64,000 nucleotides of DNA, taken from NCBI GenBank assembly GCA_023512835.1, contig CM042086.1, forward strand, positions 10,603,559 through 10,667,558, in the 5' to 3' direction. Shown piece after piece: positions 13,001-25,664 of this stretch. The notes below the pieces were generated by a model. It did no database searches. It was not told where the DNA came from and was given only the letters and a program-made list of their open reading frames with translations. The DNA comes from Taxillus chinensis (Eukaryota > Streptophyta > Magnoliopsida > Santalales > Loranthaceae). A program made the translations under genes and the position numbers. Each line of letters starts with the position of its first letter. Position 1 is the stretch's first letter.

Positions 13001-16000
13001 TTTCAATCCAAAGTAAAGGTGAAATCCCAAAAACAATGCCAACTAAAAGAAATTGATCCTGTTAAAAAGAAAAAAAAAACTACACGAACTCACCAAAATA
13101 TTAAAGAGGGAGACTTGCTTAAAGGGAAGCCAACTCACTACTCAATCTATAAGGCAACAATAGTGAAAACATAAATTTAAAGAAAGAAACAGAAAAAAAC
13201 ACATACCTTTGTATACCAAACAAATGATGTGTAGTAATTTTCTACTTCATAGGCTTTTTGCCCCACTAACTTATACAATGAATACACTTCCTCAGCCATC
13301 TTCCGCATCTGCAAATAATATTTTCAATAATATATGATCCAAACGAATTAGAAAAGAAGGATGACAAATGTAACCCAATAAAACGATGTGCTATTAACAA
13401 ATGGCTTTAAAAACATAGTTTTCAAAGTACCAAGGAATTGGAAACTGGCACCAAGGCAATGATGTCATATAACCAGAGTCTAAGCAACCAAAGTTTTCTA
13501 TTGTAATTTGCCGCAAAATATTATAAACCAAAAGAATTTCATAGTAATTAGCTAATTCTACAAAACTATTACCTTTATGGGTAATTAAATATACTACTAA
13601 TAAATCAAGGGATAACAATTCAACTTCATACAAAAAGAAAATCTTAACTTAGGAAAGAATTACATAATCAATAAAACTCCACTACATATGAACCCTAAAC
13701 ATACATAATACAAATACGCAATTAAACCCCAAACAAAAATAGATGCGGTGAGGTTTTAACAAAAAAAGATTTTGACAAACTCACACTACATATGAATTAG
13801 TTCTCAGCTATGACAATCTAAATGTCAAATTCAAACTTCATAAATGGATGGTTGAAATCTCTACATAGGATGACTAAAAGCGTGGGCTAGAACATTAACA
13901 TAACATTTTTGGGAGAAATGTCAAAATCTTGACAAACAGAGACTATAAGCAAAAGAGAAAAAGAAAAACAAACAGCAATTACTCACGTGCCAAAAATTTA
14001 AAACTATATATATTTACCCGTTTTACAACTTCTTCATACTCACAATGCCTTATAATTCCAAACAAAGTCCAGTCATGAATTGTTGAAAACTGTGATGTCA
14101 TCGAAAATAATTTTCTAACCATGTTATGATTCTTTTCCACTCCCGCTAATTCTAATAGATTCGAACTACACTGAAATTTTAAAAACAAAAATAATAATGC
14201 TGTGAGAAAAAGACATGCCTTTGTCTTTCGGTCTTACAAGCTTTTAATGCTAAGAATAAATATAATAAACTATCTAGGGTGTCGGGTTGGGGGTGACTGG
14301 TTCGTGATTGACGTAAGTGTGACTTCCGCGCAGGTAAATCGTAGGTGGCGTTTCTCCTTTAACAGAGGCGATAGGGGTGGCTTCTTCGCGGGCGCAAGTT
14401 GGGAAGGGGATGCTTTCCTGGGGGTCACCTCGTTTTTGGCGTCTCGAGTAGGGAGATGGCAGCAAGTGTAGCCCCTCCGTTGCAGCCCTTGCCCAAGCGG
14501 TTGGGGAGTGGGTGGGACCCGATCAGGAGGGGGTCAAGGCTGTTCCTGCTGTAGGCGACTCTGGCAGTGGTCATCTGGCTAGTGGGGATGTCTAGTCGCC
14601 CAGGCAGCTAAGGCTGGCACCGGGGCGATGTCTCTCTAGGGGATAGTGGTTATGTTTCAGAGGTTGGGCAGGAAGGTTTGGCTTGTGCTGGTACTCTGGT
14701 GGTGCAGTCCTGGAGGGGATCAGCAGTGGGGCCAGGTTATTCCACCTCTCCTTGCTGCTGGCCCGCTCGTTGATGCTCTCTTTGAGTATCCTTCCTCTCC
14801 AAAGGAGTTGAAGTGGATCTTACGAGGGATATGAACATGCTATTACTGATTTGTTGCGGGACATCGAAGCTTGGCATTTGGCCCGGAAGGCCGCTGCCTC
14901 TTCTTGGCAGCTTGTGAGTATGGGCTCTAAATGTGTGCAGGAGCTTAGAGGGCTTGCTTCTTCAGTTAACAATGGTGCAAGGGGTTCTCAGCCTTCATGG
15001 ATGGGGTCGATGGATGTGTAGGCTCTTTGGGGGGACCTTGAATTATCCCAATGAGTTGGAATTTCCTTTCATGGAATGTGCAGGGGCTCCATGATCAGGC
15101 AAAGTACTTTTGCCTCAGCAATTTATCCCAGGAGTGGAAGGCTGACATCATTTGTTTGCAGGAGACTAAGTTGGAGTTTGTGATGGAGGACCACGTGAAG
15201 CTTTTGTGGTGTGGTTGTTTTGTAGATTGGATCTATCTTGGTTCAATGGGGGCAGCTGGTGGCATTCTGTTAATGTGAGACAGCCGCGTTATTCGCAAGC
15301 TGGATGATGTTGTCGGTCAGTTTTCGTTGTCCTGCAAATTTCAGAATGTTGGGCATCAAAGTGTATGGATGTTTTCTGGGGTGTATGATCCTTACCTTAC
15401 CGGTGCTAGGAGTCTATTGTGGGATGAGCTTACTAGTTTGCACAGTTGGTGGAGGGTGCTATGGTGTATCGGAGGGTATTCAATGTGGTGTGTTTTAGAA
15501 GACGGGTTCGTCGGGGTTTACTCCACTGCTTGGGTGTTCTGAGTTTATTGATGCCCTTGGTTGGGGGGATCTTCAGTTGATTGGTGGGGCTCTCACGTGG
15601 TCCAATAACCAAGTTAAACCATCCTTTTCTTGGCTTGATCGGTTTTTGGTTTTCGATGATTGGGCTTTGGGTTCGGTGCGAGGTTGAGTATGGGGTTATC
15701 ATTCTCACGTGGTCCAATAACAGGTTAAACCACCTTCGGTGTGGTTTGATTTTGATGATTGGGGTGCGGTTTGGTTTCCGGGGGGGGGGGGTCGATCATT
15801 CTCCAATTCTCTTAGAGTGTGGTCCTTCGCCGCTGTGTCATCGACCTTTTCAGTTTGAGAAAGTGTGGCTGCGGGATGGTATTGTGGACCAGGTTCGGTC
15901 TTGGTGGGATTCGTACTGAGTTGTGGGCACTCCGAGTCGCGTGTTTGCCTCTAAGTTGAAATTGTTGAAGGGGGATGTGAAGCTGTGGAATGATGCTGAT

Positions 16001-19000
16001 TTCAAACAAGTTGGCATTCGAAAGCACATTTTGATGAGGGATTTGAGTGCTCTTGATGAGGTGGCCTTGCTTAGGCCTTTATCGGAGGAGGAGAGGGGGT
16101 GCCGAGTTATGTTGGCCGTTTCTCTTGAGAAGCTTCTTTTGATGGATGAGATTTCTTGGCGGCAGAAGTCTCAATCCATGTGGTTAGAGAAGGGGACAAG
16201 AACTTCAAATTCTATCACTATATGGCTAACTCTCATCGGAACGCCAACGCCCTTAGCCGGCTTCACATTGATGGTCATCTCTCTACGAGTTAGGAGGACA
16301 TTCGGGACCACGTTGTGGAGTTTTACAGGTCTCTTTTTTGGGCAGAGGAACGCTCCCGTCCTCTTTTTGATGGGATCCAGTTTGATGTCCTTTCGAAGAG
16401 GATGTCGGGCACCTCGATCATCTATTTAAGAAGGTAGTGGTAGAGTCTGTGGTTCGGGGATGCAAGGGGGATAAGGCCCCTAGTCCGGATGGGTTACCCT
16501 TGGCGTTCTTTCAGCATTGTTGGGTTGTTTTGCGGGGTGATGTCATGGGTGTTTGTGCGGAGTTCCAGGAGCATTGTCGGTTTGAAAGGAGTTTTAACGC
16601 GAATTTTATATTTTATATACTCGAAAACAACAATCACATTTTGAAAACGAAAATAGAATATAGGAAAAACAAACATGTCCTTAACCACAATACAAAAAAA
16701 CATTCAATTGGAATTCAGAATGTCATAATGTTAATAGACAAAATCAACTATTTTGAAATCAATTAATGTATCACTTATTTCAAAAAAATGACTTCATAGA
16801 ACATTAAACAACAATATCAAAAGGAAAAATCTTAAATATAGAGCAATACTATAGAGACAGACATATAAAGAACACGGTTTTAAGTTCTCAAAAATTAAGA
16901 TTACAAAAAACAATACACACTACACATTGGGATTGATTTTGTGAGAAGGCGCTACACGGTTTTACAAATCACGATTTTTTATTTTGAAAATATTGTATTA
17001 TGCACGCCTTATCCGCCCAACCTAATCGAACCCGCCAACAACTTTAAAACTATGTTACGAACAGGCACATTTCGAGAATTTTCCTACATGTACTATAATA
17101 CAACAAAAATTACCATCTCATGTGTTGAGTCGTATATATTAATATGTAAAAGAATCTAAAGGATTATTCTAAACTCGTGTTTGCCCCTATTTTGTAATTT
17201 TATATATCCTTAACTAAAGTGTTTGCCCTATTTTGCCTCCACTTTGTAATTTTAAAAATTATTGACTAATTAAAAATGCATTTTAACATTATCACGGGTG
17301 TCCTATTTCACATGTAATTAGCAATGTTTTTATAGCCATGATCCCAAATTTTTTTCCATGGTGATCAATTATATTCTAATAACCTAAATATAAAGCAAAA
17401 TTATAAGATATCCTTATTAATGGTAAGAGCATGATATTTAAATATTGCTGAAGTAAAAGGAATGATTTGATATATACACATTGCCAAGGAAAATATGACA
17501 ATGTATATGTCATATATAAGTTGGCATGAAAAGGCTACTTAGGAACAGATGACACATGTGGGGAATAAAGTCATGAATAAAAAAAGATATTAGGAAGAAA
17601 TATCAATATTCTATTACACTAATGCCTTTTAGATTTTTTTTAGTTCTTAAATTAATTTAAATAGTTTCAATCACAAGCACTCAAAACTATATTTTAAATT
17701 GGCCTGATATAAATACAAAATATTTTAAAAGATTGAGTAGATGTGGATCCACCCATATTTGTGGGACTTTTGTGATAAACACACTCAACTTAAGAATGTT
17801 GATAAGAATTTGCATATCATATATAAAATAAGGCTTTCCATTTTGTGTTTATCTGATTTTTGACCAAGATTACATATTTTTATACCTCAAACTTAGAAAG
17901 AGGTTGTTTATAAGACAACAAATAAATTTTTAGAAGAATTCAATTATTATGGTGATTATGATGATGGTGACTATCCTAATTTCATTGAGTAGAAAAATAA
18001 TAATAACTCATAACACCAATGTATGTGTGTCTAGCGAAGGAAGCTATTTTGGTGGAGGTAAACAATGCATATAAACTAGCAAATTTAACAACGAAAAAAA
18101 CTATGTTATACATTTGACAAATATAAAGTCGAATAAATTTGTTTCAAAGTTGTTCATATCATAAGAACATCAATAAACATATGCAGAGAGAGAACGGTAT
18201 TAGACATGTACTAAAATAACCTTAATAAATATTTTTCATTATTCTAAAGACAAAGTCGAACAAATCTTAAGCTAAATCAAATAGTAATAATATAAAAGGG
18301 CCTATATCAACAGGTTTCAAAAATTATAAGCAACAAACAATAATAAGACAAATAAAGATTTTAGAAGCTTACATCATCAATCACATTTGGATTGGCCCCT
18401 TCTTTGAATAAGCGTTCAATGATTGTTTGGTCTCCACATTTAATTGCAGCTTCTAATGGTGAAACTCCACATGACTTGATGTTAGGATCAGCTCTAGCCT
18501 ATACATATATTGTGCAAGTATGCATGAAAGACCTTACATCCTTAAAAACATACATCCAGCTCAACAACACCCCCCCCCCCCCAAAAAAACAACACACAAA
18601 ATAAGAAAATGGAAACATTTAAAACTAAATAACATACCGAAAGGAGTATCTCAACTTGTTTATGAGAATGGGTTAAAATGCTGATGTGTAGTGGTGAAAG
18701 CATACCATCCGGAAATACATTGGGCTGGAAATTAACATTTCAACGATATTAAACTGTTAAAATGTTTTTGAAAACAAACTAATAGATTTGATCAATAAAA
18801 CAATTCACGAAAGCCATAAATCCGTATAGGCTAGGCAGTTATTTTTGTCAGCAGTAAACAAAAATAAACAAATCTCACTCACATTAGCCTTTACACCCAA
18901 AAATATTGTCATGGCTTCTACTTGGTTTTGGATTGAAGCAATCCCCAGCGGCGTGCCGAAATCAGATGCTACATCTACATCAAGGCCTCTTGAAATCAAA

Positions 19001-22000
19001 TCAAGGATGGCAGACAGACTTCCTGCAAAAAGATAAAAACCCAACTGAGATGAGATAACATTTGAGAGAGTGGAAAAGGATTACAAGGTCAACAAGAATA
19101 CATTACTCAGATTTCAACAGTTAGACTTCATTTGAAATATATATATATCCAAGAACAAAAGAGGGATTGTCAAGGTGGAGCACTTGATATGCAGAGGATT
19201 CTTTGTTAAAAGAAGGCAGGTTAAACTCCATATTCGTAGAATAGTTGATGGATGAATCATTTAAATGGAAAAAAAAAATCCATCTAGGTCACTGTATACC
19301 AGCAAATGTGCAAAACCAACCCAACAAGATTCCACCATCCAAATAGAAAATTACAAGCAACCATTTCTCAACATTGAAAATAACCTAACAAGGCAAATGT
19401 AACAGCTATCATCCGCTAGCACGACAATCGGTTTATGATGATGTTATTGCTCCTTACAAATCATCTGGACACATGAACAAAAACAAGAATTTTGCCTAAC
19501 CTGCTTCTGCAGCGAAATGTAAGGCTGTCAGGCCCATGGAAGCCTGTGCATTAAGATCTGCGCCATTAGCAAGCAGGAAGGAAAGAGCATCGACATGATT
19601 CCCTGAAGCTGCTTCGTGCATTGGAGTGCGACCTATGAGAAATCAATTTGTCAAAGGCACATAAAAGAAAGGTCGGGATGAAACATAAGTTCAAACCATA
19701 ATTTACAGAACCCATAATCTATGTTTGGGAAATGTTATTACTGGGTGAAATCAGCCCCAGTGTGGCAATTAATTAATTACTCAATAAAAATAATAAATGA
19801 ACAAAAATTAGCATTAAACAAGGGTTCAAAATGTGAAATAAATAAATAAATAACTCAAAACACGCCTCTGGAAAGTGAGACTCCAAAGAAATGCCTCAAC
19901 AACAAATTAGGAAAGGCCATGAACTCAATACCCATAGAATCTTTGATATTGACATCAAATTGGTGCTCAAAAATCAAAAACTTGCAGATCTCAGTGTGTC
20001 CCCCACTAGCAGCAAAGTGAAGAGCACTTTTTCCATCCTTGGTTTTTACCAAAATGCTTTCGGCACCATTCTTGCATATCAACACTAGATGATTAACTCA
20101 AGAAGTCAAAAGAACACAAAATGAGAAGAAAACCAAAGGGATGTGAACCATGATCTTTACTCACTCTTGAGATGTTTTAGGGGTCCACCTTTAGCCAAAC
20201 AAAGAACCTCTGGCATGCTTGAGTCACTTTTTTCTCCTTAAATAACAAAGCATCAAAGAATCAATAATCGCAACAATACAAAAGCCTAGGTGTGGTGAAA
20301 AATAGAGGAAGCAAAAAGCATATAAAAAATCCAAAGCAAGACGTGCAAATTCCATGAAATTTCTTAAATTAATAATCTCAATCCTAATTGGTACACTCAT
20401 CTACATCAGAAGTTGTCTCTCCATGAATAGATCTAGGTTACCACTTGCTTTCACCGTGCTCAATGGCCTCATAAAATATTAACCTTACATAAATGGATTT
20501 TGTTTAAGGAAAAAGTAAAAAAATTATTAATAATTAAAGAAAAGAGGGCAGAGTCTGAGGCTTACCCTTAAAATAAAATCATAAAAGTAAAAAAAGATAC
20601 AAAGATTAAAACTAATACCAAAATGGGAGGGCAGAGTCTGAGGCATTCCACACAGTTTTAGCACAATGGGAGAGCAAGCATAAATTATAAACACAGATTG
20701 GCATATCAAGACAACAGTCTTCCGCACTAATACCAAAATCCGAATCATCTATCCAAATCTAGATCCCCGTTAGTATGACATCTGCGGGAATGGACACCAT
20801 AGGCAGCTTCACAATTATCAGCATAAGTTGGAGGAAGATAACTAGATTGGCCAAAGAATAGGAAGGGGAACGAATCCAAGTCTGAACCTTGCTGTAAAGA
20901 GAAGAAGAAGGATTCAGGGCTTTCGGCATGGCCAGACTTGTTGGTTGAGCTTCAGAAGAATAACAAATCCTACCATTTAACGTATAAAAAAGGCCTATTA
21001 TAGGACTTTGCTTGGACCAAAAGATTAAGGGCTAAAAAACTATCAGGCGCTGAGCATGGGTTTAGTGCGCCAGATACAGAAGTAGAAGTTGAATTTGCCG
21101 TATTGGTAATAGAGGCAAGGGGCGGCTGCAATACATTGGACAACTGAAAACTAATTCCAACTAGAAATTTATCAATCCGGGACAAGGAACAAACATCCCC
21201 ATCGTTGGACCAAGTACATGTGCCCCTGTTTGAAAGGTAAATCAATCAAACCATTGGAGACAATAAACTCTGAAAAATCCAACCACTCCAAACCCTAGCC
21301 AGCTCATCCCACATTAACCGCTTATCGCTAGTAAAAGTAGGCCTATAAACACGGGCAAACATCCACAACTTCGGTATCCCCCATCAATAGAATACCACCT
21401 GAAGCTCCAAGGGATCTAAGAAAAATCCACTCAACAAACCGACATAGCCAGAGGCTCAAAACGACCAGATCTGTAATAATGCACATCTTAGTCTCGTTCA
21501 AACACATAATGTCTAAAACCCAACCTTGCAGCAAGTTCTTAACACAATCTCTTGGACTAGGCAATTAAACCCTGCTCATTCCAAGTTTGTAAACTCAAAC
21601 TCATTAATCAACTGAAATTGCCCCTCCTCACAACTGACATTTCCCTTTCTCTACCCTAGGAGCCCGAACTCCATAATTTATAGATGAAGCCATCCGTTTA
21701 AGTTCTCCAGACCCTTTGTTCCCTAAACCTTGAGGCTTCTGCATCCCCAGCATAGTAAAATTCCTGTGAAAATGACATGCTTCAATATCTCAAAACATTC
21801 CATCCATAGCTTGTTCATAGCCTTCGTAAGAAACTTCCAACACTTTCCAAACAGCTTTGAGCTTTTTCTAAACACAAGCAGAAGGCTGAATCAAAGAAGA
21901 CCCAAGATCAAGACTCCCAAAGGCCAGACCAGGCTCGATCAAGAGCGACAATAAATCAGGATGCCCCGCAAAACCATCCACAAAAGGAGCTGCAACGAAA

Positions 22001-25000
22001 ACCGAGCCCGTTGTGTGATTCCCACCGACTCCCGACTACCCAAAATATACAACTACCGCAAAACAAGGTTCAAAAATGCGGAATGCAGTACGGTATGAAT
22101 TCGATGCCGTACACAGAGGCGGATGCCTTAGTACAGTCGAGTCGGACATCTAAGCCGTCAACGATAATTATTTTTTAATACATAAAAGTATATGAATTTA
22201 TAACGATATATGAACGGACAGCCTCAAACAGCCTCACTCATCTGAGGCGGGGGCGGTTGATACGCCTTCTAGGGCCGCGCCTCAACACAACTTGATGTCG
22301 AGGCAGGTGAGGCGGCACCTCAACGCAATGCCTCAGCCTATTTTTTTAACCATGCCGCAAAAGCATCAACAGGCAAAGACAAATCATCGCCGTCAATCGT
22401 AGCATCTGAGACTACTGAAAACCCCAGACTGCAGTACCCATCATCAAACTCCACAAAAACAACTTCAGAGACCCCCTTAGCCTCAACGAAATCGACAACC
22501 TCTTGATGAAAGGAAATCCAACGTACTAAGTGCTAGGTAGTGGGGTCACCTTATTGCACTAGGACAAGAGGCACAGCAAGCAACTCCAACGAAAGAGAAA
22601 ACCAATGTCCATTTCGAATATCAAAATGCAAATCTCGAGACAACCCTCGAGGGTGAACCACCAGGCCAACCTCTATGACGCCCTCCACCATAGACAAGAG
22701 CAAAGGTGAAAGAGCAAGCAGCATAACAGATCTGGAAGGAAGAGCGTCACCTAGGAGGGAAGCCGAGAACTTGAAACCATTATTAGCAACCGATGAGGAA
22801 CGAAAAACCACCACTGCCAAAACCTATGTATTTAGAAACTTGGAATATAGTAATTGTTTAATATAATATTTAATTTAAATTTAAATATTTATTCATATTG
22901 ATGTTATTTTAATTAATATATGTAGATTCATTCTAAAAGAATGAATCGGTTGACCACAGAAAAAACTAAACACATTAGTGTATGTGTTGTATAATAAAAA
23001 TTTGAGAAAAAAATTCATTAAACAACAAGGCTTACCTAAAAATGTTGATCCTTTAGTTTCTTGGATGATATTAATAAAACCTCTACATGTAAACCAAGTG
23101 GAGGTACACAAGGAGGAATAGGTTAATATTCACATAAATTTATCGATGTTTAATAATTATATGAAATTGTTTGACACTTTGACTATATATTGAACTATAG
23201 ATTCACACACATATAAATATGTAACTTCAAATTATTACATATTGAAAAACAAAAGGGCATTGCCATTGAGATGGAAAATGAACCAGGGATGGATGACCTG
23301 TTCAATGATAAAGATGGTGAACCATTAGACACAAACAACACCATATTTGATTAAAATTGAATTGTTTATTTTGAATTATTTTGTAATATTGAATATTTAG
23401 GTTTGATGTATGACTAGAGACTTGAATTAGAATTTTGTGTGTGAAACTTCATTTGTTAATTGTAGCATAGTTTTATTACTCTAAAACTAAGTTTGCATAA
23501 ATTTCATTTTATTTACTTTGTTTGATTTTATTTTTTATTTTTTGTCATTCATAGTTGAAGTATCCACCCAGACAACATAAGATCCATACTGTAATGCGCT
23601 CAATACTTTTGAACTTCAGTAAAAAAACACCCTTGTTAGTTGGCACACTCCTCCATTGACATTAAGATTATAAACAAATCATGTTGAAAAGAGTAATAAG
23701 GTATTCGAATGTGTTCATCGTTATTAACTAACGAACCAAACCAAACACAAACCTTAAACTATGATGTTTGCAAACTATTCACAAAAGTTACTATCATATT
23801 CATTAATTTATTAATAAATATTCACAAACACAATTACAAAATCCTAAAAATCCCCGCAGACTTATCTAACAAAATATAATCATTTAACTATTTGGCTATA
23901 TTATCTTGTTTAATATGTTAAAATTTTATTATATATAATTTATAAAAATATTATAATAATAAAATCATATATCTTTATTTAATAATAATTTAAAAGTACA
24001 AACTTATTAAATTATATTTAATAAAATAATTTTTATACGTAATAATTAATTTGTTAATCTCGCATTCATTAATAATTTTTACGAACTATTCATGCACACT
24101 GCAAACTAATCCTATGGAGTATGCAGTACGTTAGGCCCATTTCATACCCTCGTTGCATCATAAAGCTTGTAAGATACTGTTTGAAAGACAAGGACTGATG
24201 AATATCATAAAATATTGCAATGCAGTCCAACACTCCAACTTGATCAGCAAAGAAAATCAGATCACAATTAGGATACTAGACTACAGTGTAGATGACAAGT
24301 GATGCAGTAAGGGTCAAGCAAATTTTCTGCTTACTAATCAAAAGTGAGTTCTGGACAAATCACAAAGGCACCAACAAAACAAGAGTCCTAGAGTTCCCGG
24401 TTCATGAGTTTTGGGATCCAACAGATTTTTCATATTTTATGTTTTTAAGTAGCTCTAGGTAGATTTTGGAGGGCTTCTTTTACAGCAGTTAACCTTAAAA
24501 CAACTCAAGGATAATTTTAAAGAGCTTCCAAGGGGTGATTCAGCATGGGATTAGGAGGCCATGATTCAAGTGATCAAGAGGAAGATTAGAGAATGTCAAA
24601 TCCTCACAAGCTCTCTTCTCTTAAAGTGTCAAAAAAATGGATTTAATTTAAAGCAGGCATAACCACACAAACAAAATTGCCCGTAGGTAACTCACGGCCT
24701 ATACTAAGAGTTAAATTTTCATTTTCCATAGAAACAACAATGAAATTAAATTATCAAAAAACGAGCAAAAAAATTCACACTATAACAACTCATAATTTCT
24801 CTCCGCCTCCAATATCTTAGGATTTAGAGTAGTGTGTTCATTAAAACTCATAAAATTGCTTTTTCCTTAAATAAGTTGTTAGTTTCAAGCCTATTAACAC
24901 ACCAATCATTGCACAAATTAAATATATACATAAAACCTGTTCAGCGTTTTCATACACGACGTCAAAATATTAAAATAGTTGTTTTAAATGGTTTTCATTT

Positions 25001-25664
25001 CTTTCAAAAATATAAAAACAAAAATAAAAAAACACAACCAACTACAATATTTATGTGACGCCTATAAAACTTATAATACTAACCAAGTCTTCTATGGAAA
25101 TTGTTTCTTGAGGTTATCTTTATTTCCTCGGGGGAGGGAAGGGCCAATTTAGCTTCAACCAACTTCTTAACTTCCTTAAGGAAATTGAAAGTTTCCTAGC
25201 ATGATAGGAAAAAGGAAAATATGATATTAAAATTTTAAATCATGGCGTCATAAAAGGGAGGAAATGCTAATAGTAGCCAATAGCCATTAACATCAAGAAA
25301 CTAGAACAAAAGATTTTAGTATATGCAACTAGTGCAACCAAAATGAAAATCCAATGTGGACATTAAATGCCTGGCAAGCCATTATAAAACCACATTAGAT
25401 TGAACGTATATACATTTAATAGATACCTTTAGATCAACCTCAAGGCAGATTGAGGTTTGCTACTCATAAGTAACGGTGAAATCACTAAGGAGATGCTAAG
25501 CAAAAGAAGTCAATAAAAAAAAATTAACGAGGGAGATAGTCAAGAACTCATAATTACTAGGATTTTGAGTTTGTAATTGTTAAGCCCAAAAAAATAAAGA
25601 AAAGCAATCTCACCCTATCCTCTTGCTTTGCATGATGTTCAGACCAATCTTTGTGGTGATCCAT
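7052..25664 (-). CDS. double ankyrin-TPR protein, 21 exons with internal duplication of exons 2-10
   Basis: Ankyrin repeats and TPR motifs are protein-interaction scaffolds; no partner or pathway can be named. Exons on the minus strand: 25664-25614, 25195-25084, 20236-20165, 20084-19932, 19632-19501, 19022-18883, 18724-18638, 18498-18373, 14170-14018, 13308-13207, 12805-12667, 11304-11242, 11158-10991, 10556-10425, 10075-9936, 9595-9509, 9374-9249, 8412-8248, 7833-7732, 7454-7275, 7159-7052. All introns are GT-AG and all phases agree, giving 845 codons plus TGA. Residues 1-376 are unit 1: ankyrin repeats about 79-291 ([22 protein letters not shown]) and half a TPR. Residues 377-845 are unit 2: ankyrin about 444-661, then three TPR-like helix pairs at about 717-845 ([18 protein letters not shown]). 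The start [11 protein letters not shown] follows a TTTTCAG acceptor, so a 5' UTR intron is likely. Usual relatives have one ankyrin-TPR unit of about 450 aa. Two broken genes cannot be excluded without RNA. Confidence 0.75.
7732..12805 (-). repeat. exon-series copy 2 (exons 11-19) of ankyrin-TPR gene
   Basis: Nine exons of 139, 63, 168, 132, 140, 87, 126, 165 and 102 nt, parallel in order and phase to exons 2-10. Exon 11 opens [10 protein letters not shown] and contains [11 protein letters not shown], matching [11 protein letters not shown] of exon 2, and both end in G followed by donor GTTAGT. No counterpart of the start exon (MDHHKDW) is visible in the 401-bp intron before it. Two further exons (20 and 21) complete the TPR region after this series. 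Confidence 0.85.
14280..16605 (+). mobile_element. L1-type LINE fragment (endonuclease to start of RT), in ankyrin intron 8
   Basis: GC-rich DNA inside an AT-rich intron. From 15051 the frame begins [13 protein letters not shown], the start of an APE-type endonuclease, followed by ICLQETK and GGILLM. After several frame breaks, 15840-16430 encodes the linker region, and 16437-16605 reads [20 protein letters not shown], the opening of a non-LTR reverse transcriptase. It stops abruptly at about 16605 without the rest of RT or a poly(A) tail. Stops and shifts show it is dead. It lies opposite to the host gene. The rest of the intron (16606-18372) is AT-rich, with nothing recognised. Confidence 0.85.
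21240..21600 (-). mobile_element. LINE endonuclease fragment in ankyrin intron 2
   Basis: The minus strand around 21564-21390 reads CLNETKM and [11 protein letters not shown], and near 21240-21170 it reads [20 protein letters not shown], all typical of the APE endonuclease of plant L1-type LINEs. Sequence on both sides (20760-21170 and 21600-22850) is GC-richer than the intron and may belong to the same insertion, but no further LINE domain was recognised there. It is broken by stops. The intron remainder, 20237-20760 and 23351-25083, is AT-rich with nothing recognised. Confidence 0.7.
22925..23350 (+). mobile_element. possible hAT transposase C-terminal remnant
   Basis: The plus strand reads [16 protein letters not shown], then after stops FLDDINKTS, and finally [19 protein letters not shown] before a stop near 23353. 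Plant hAT transposases end with a KRNRL..NDLVYVHYNLRL block, then a ..DD.. stretch and an acidic tail, so order and spacing fit. The frame is full of stops, so this is a decayed fragment. The assignment is tentative. Confidence 0.4.
25427..25459 (-). other. possible 33-nt optional exon of ankyrin gene
   Basis: Between exons 1 and 2 a 33-nt stretch is flanked by TAG on its 5' side and GTATCT on its 3' side. It is open in phase 0 ([11 protein letters not shown]), so including it would keep the frame. The acceptor has a weak pyrimidine tract. It may be chance. Confidence 0.2.

Larger units (their letters stand above)
13207..25195 (-). repeat. exon-series copy 1 (exons 2-10) of ankyrin-TPR gene
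   Basis: Nine exons of 112, 72, 153, 132, 140, 87, 126, 153 and 102 nt with out-phases 1,1,1,1,0,0,0,0,0. Copy 2 has the same phases, and five of its nine lengths are identical (132, 140, 87, 126, 102). Paired motifs include [20 protein letters not shown] against [20 protein letters not shown], and [15 protein letters not shown] against [15 protein letters not shown]. The copy ends after the first TPR-like half (SFVWYTK); no equivalents of exons 20-21 follow it. Its introns 2 and 8 are swollen to 4.8 and 4.2 kb by transposon debris. Confidence 0.85.

Noticed and set aside
15051..16429. Open frames at 15.05-16.43 kb as host genes
   Set aside because: They are broken pieces of one LINE (endonuclease and RT start) with frame changes between them.
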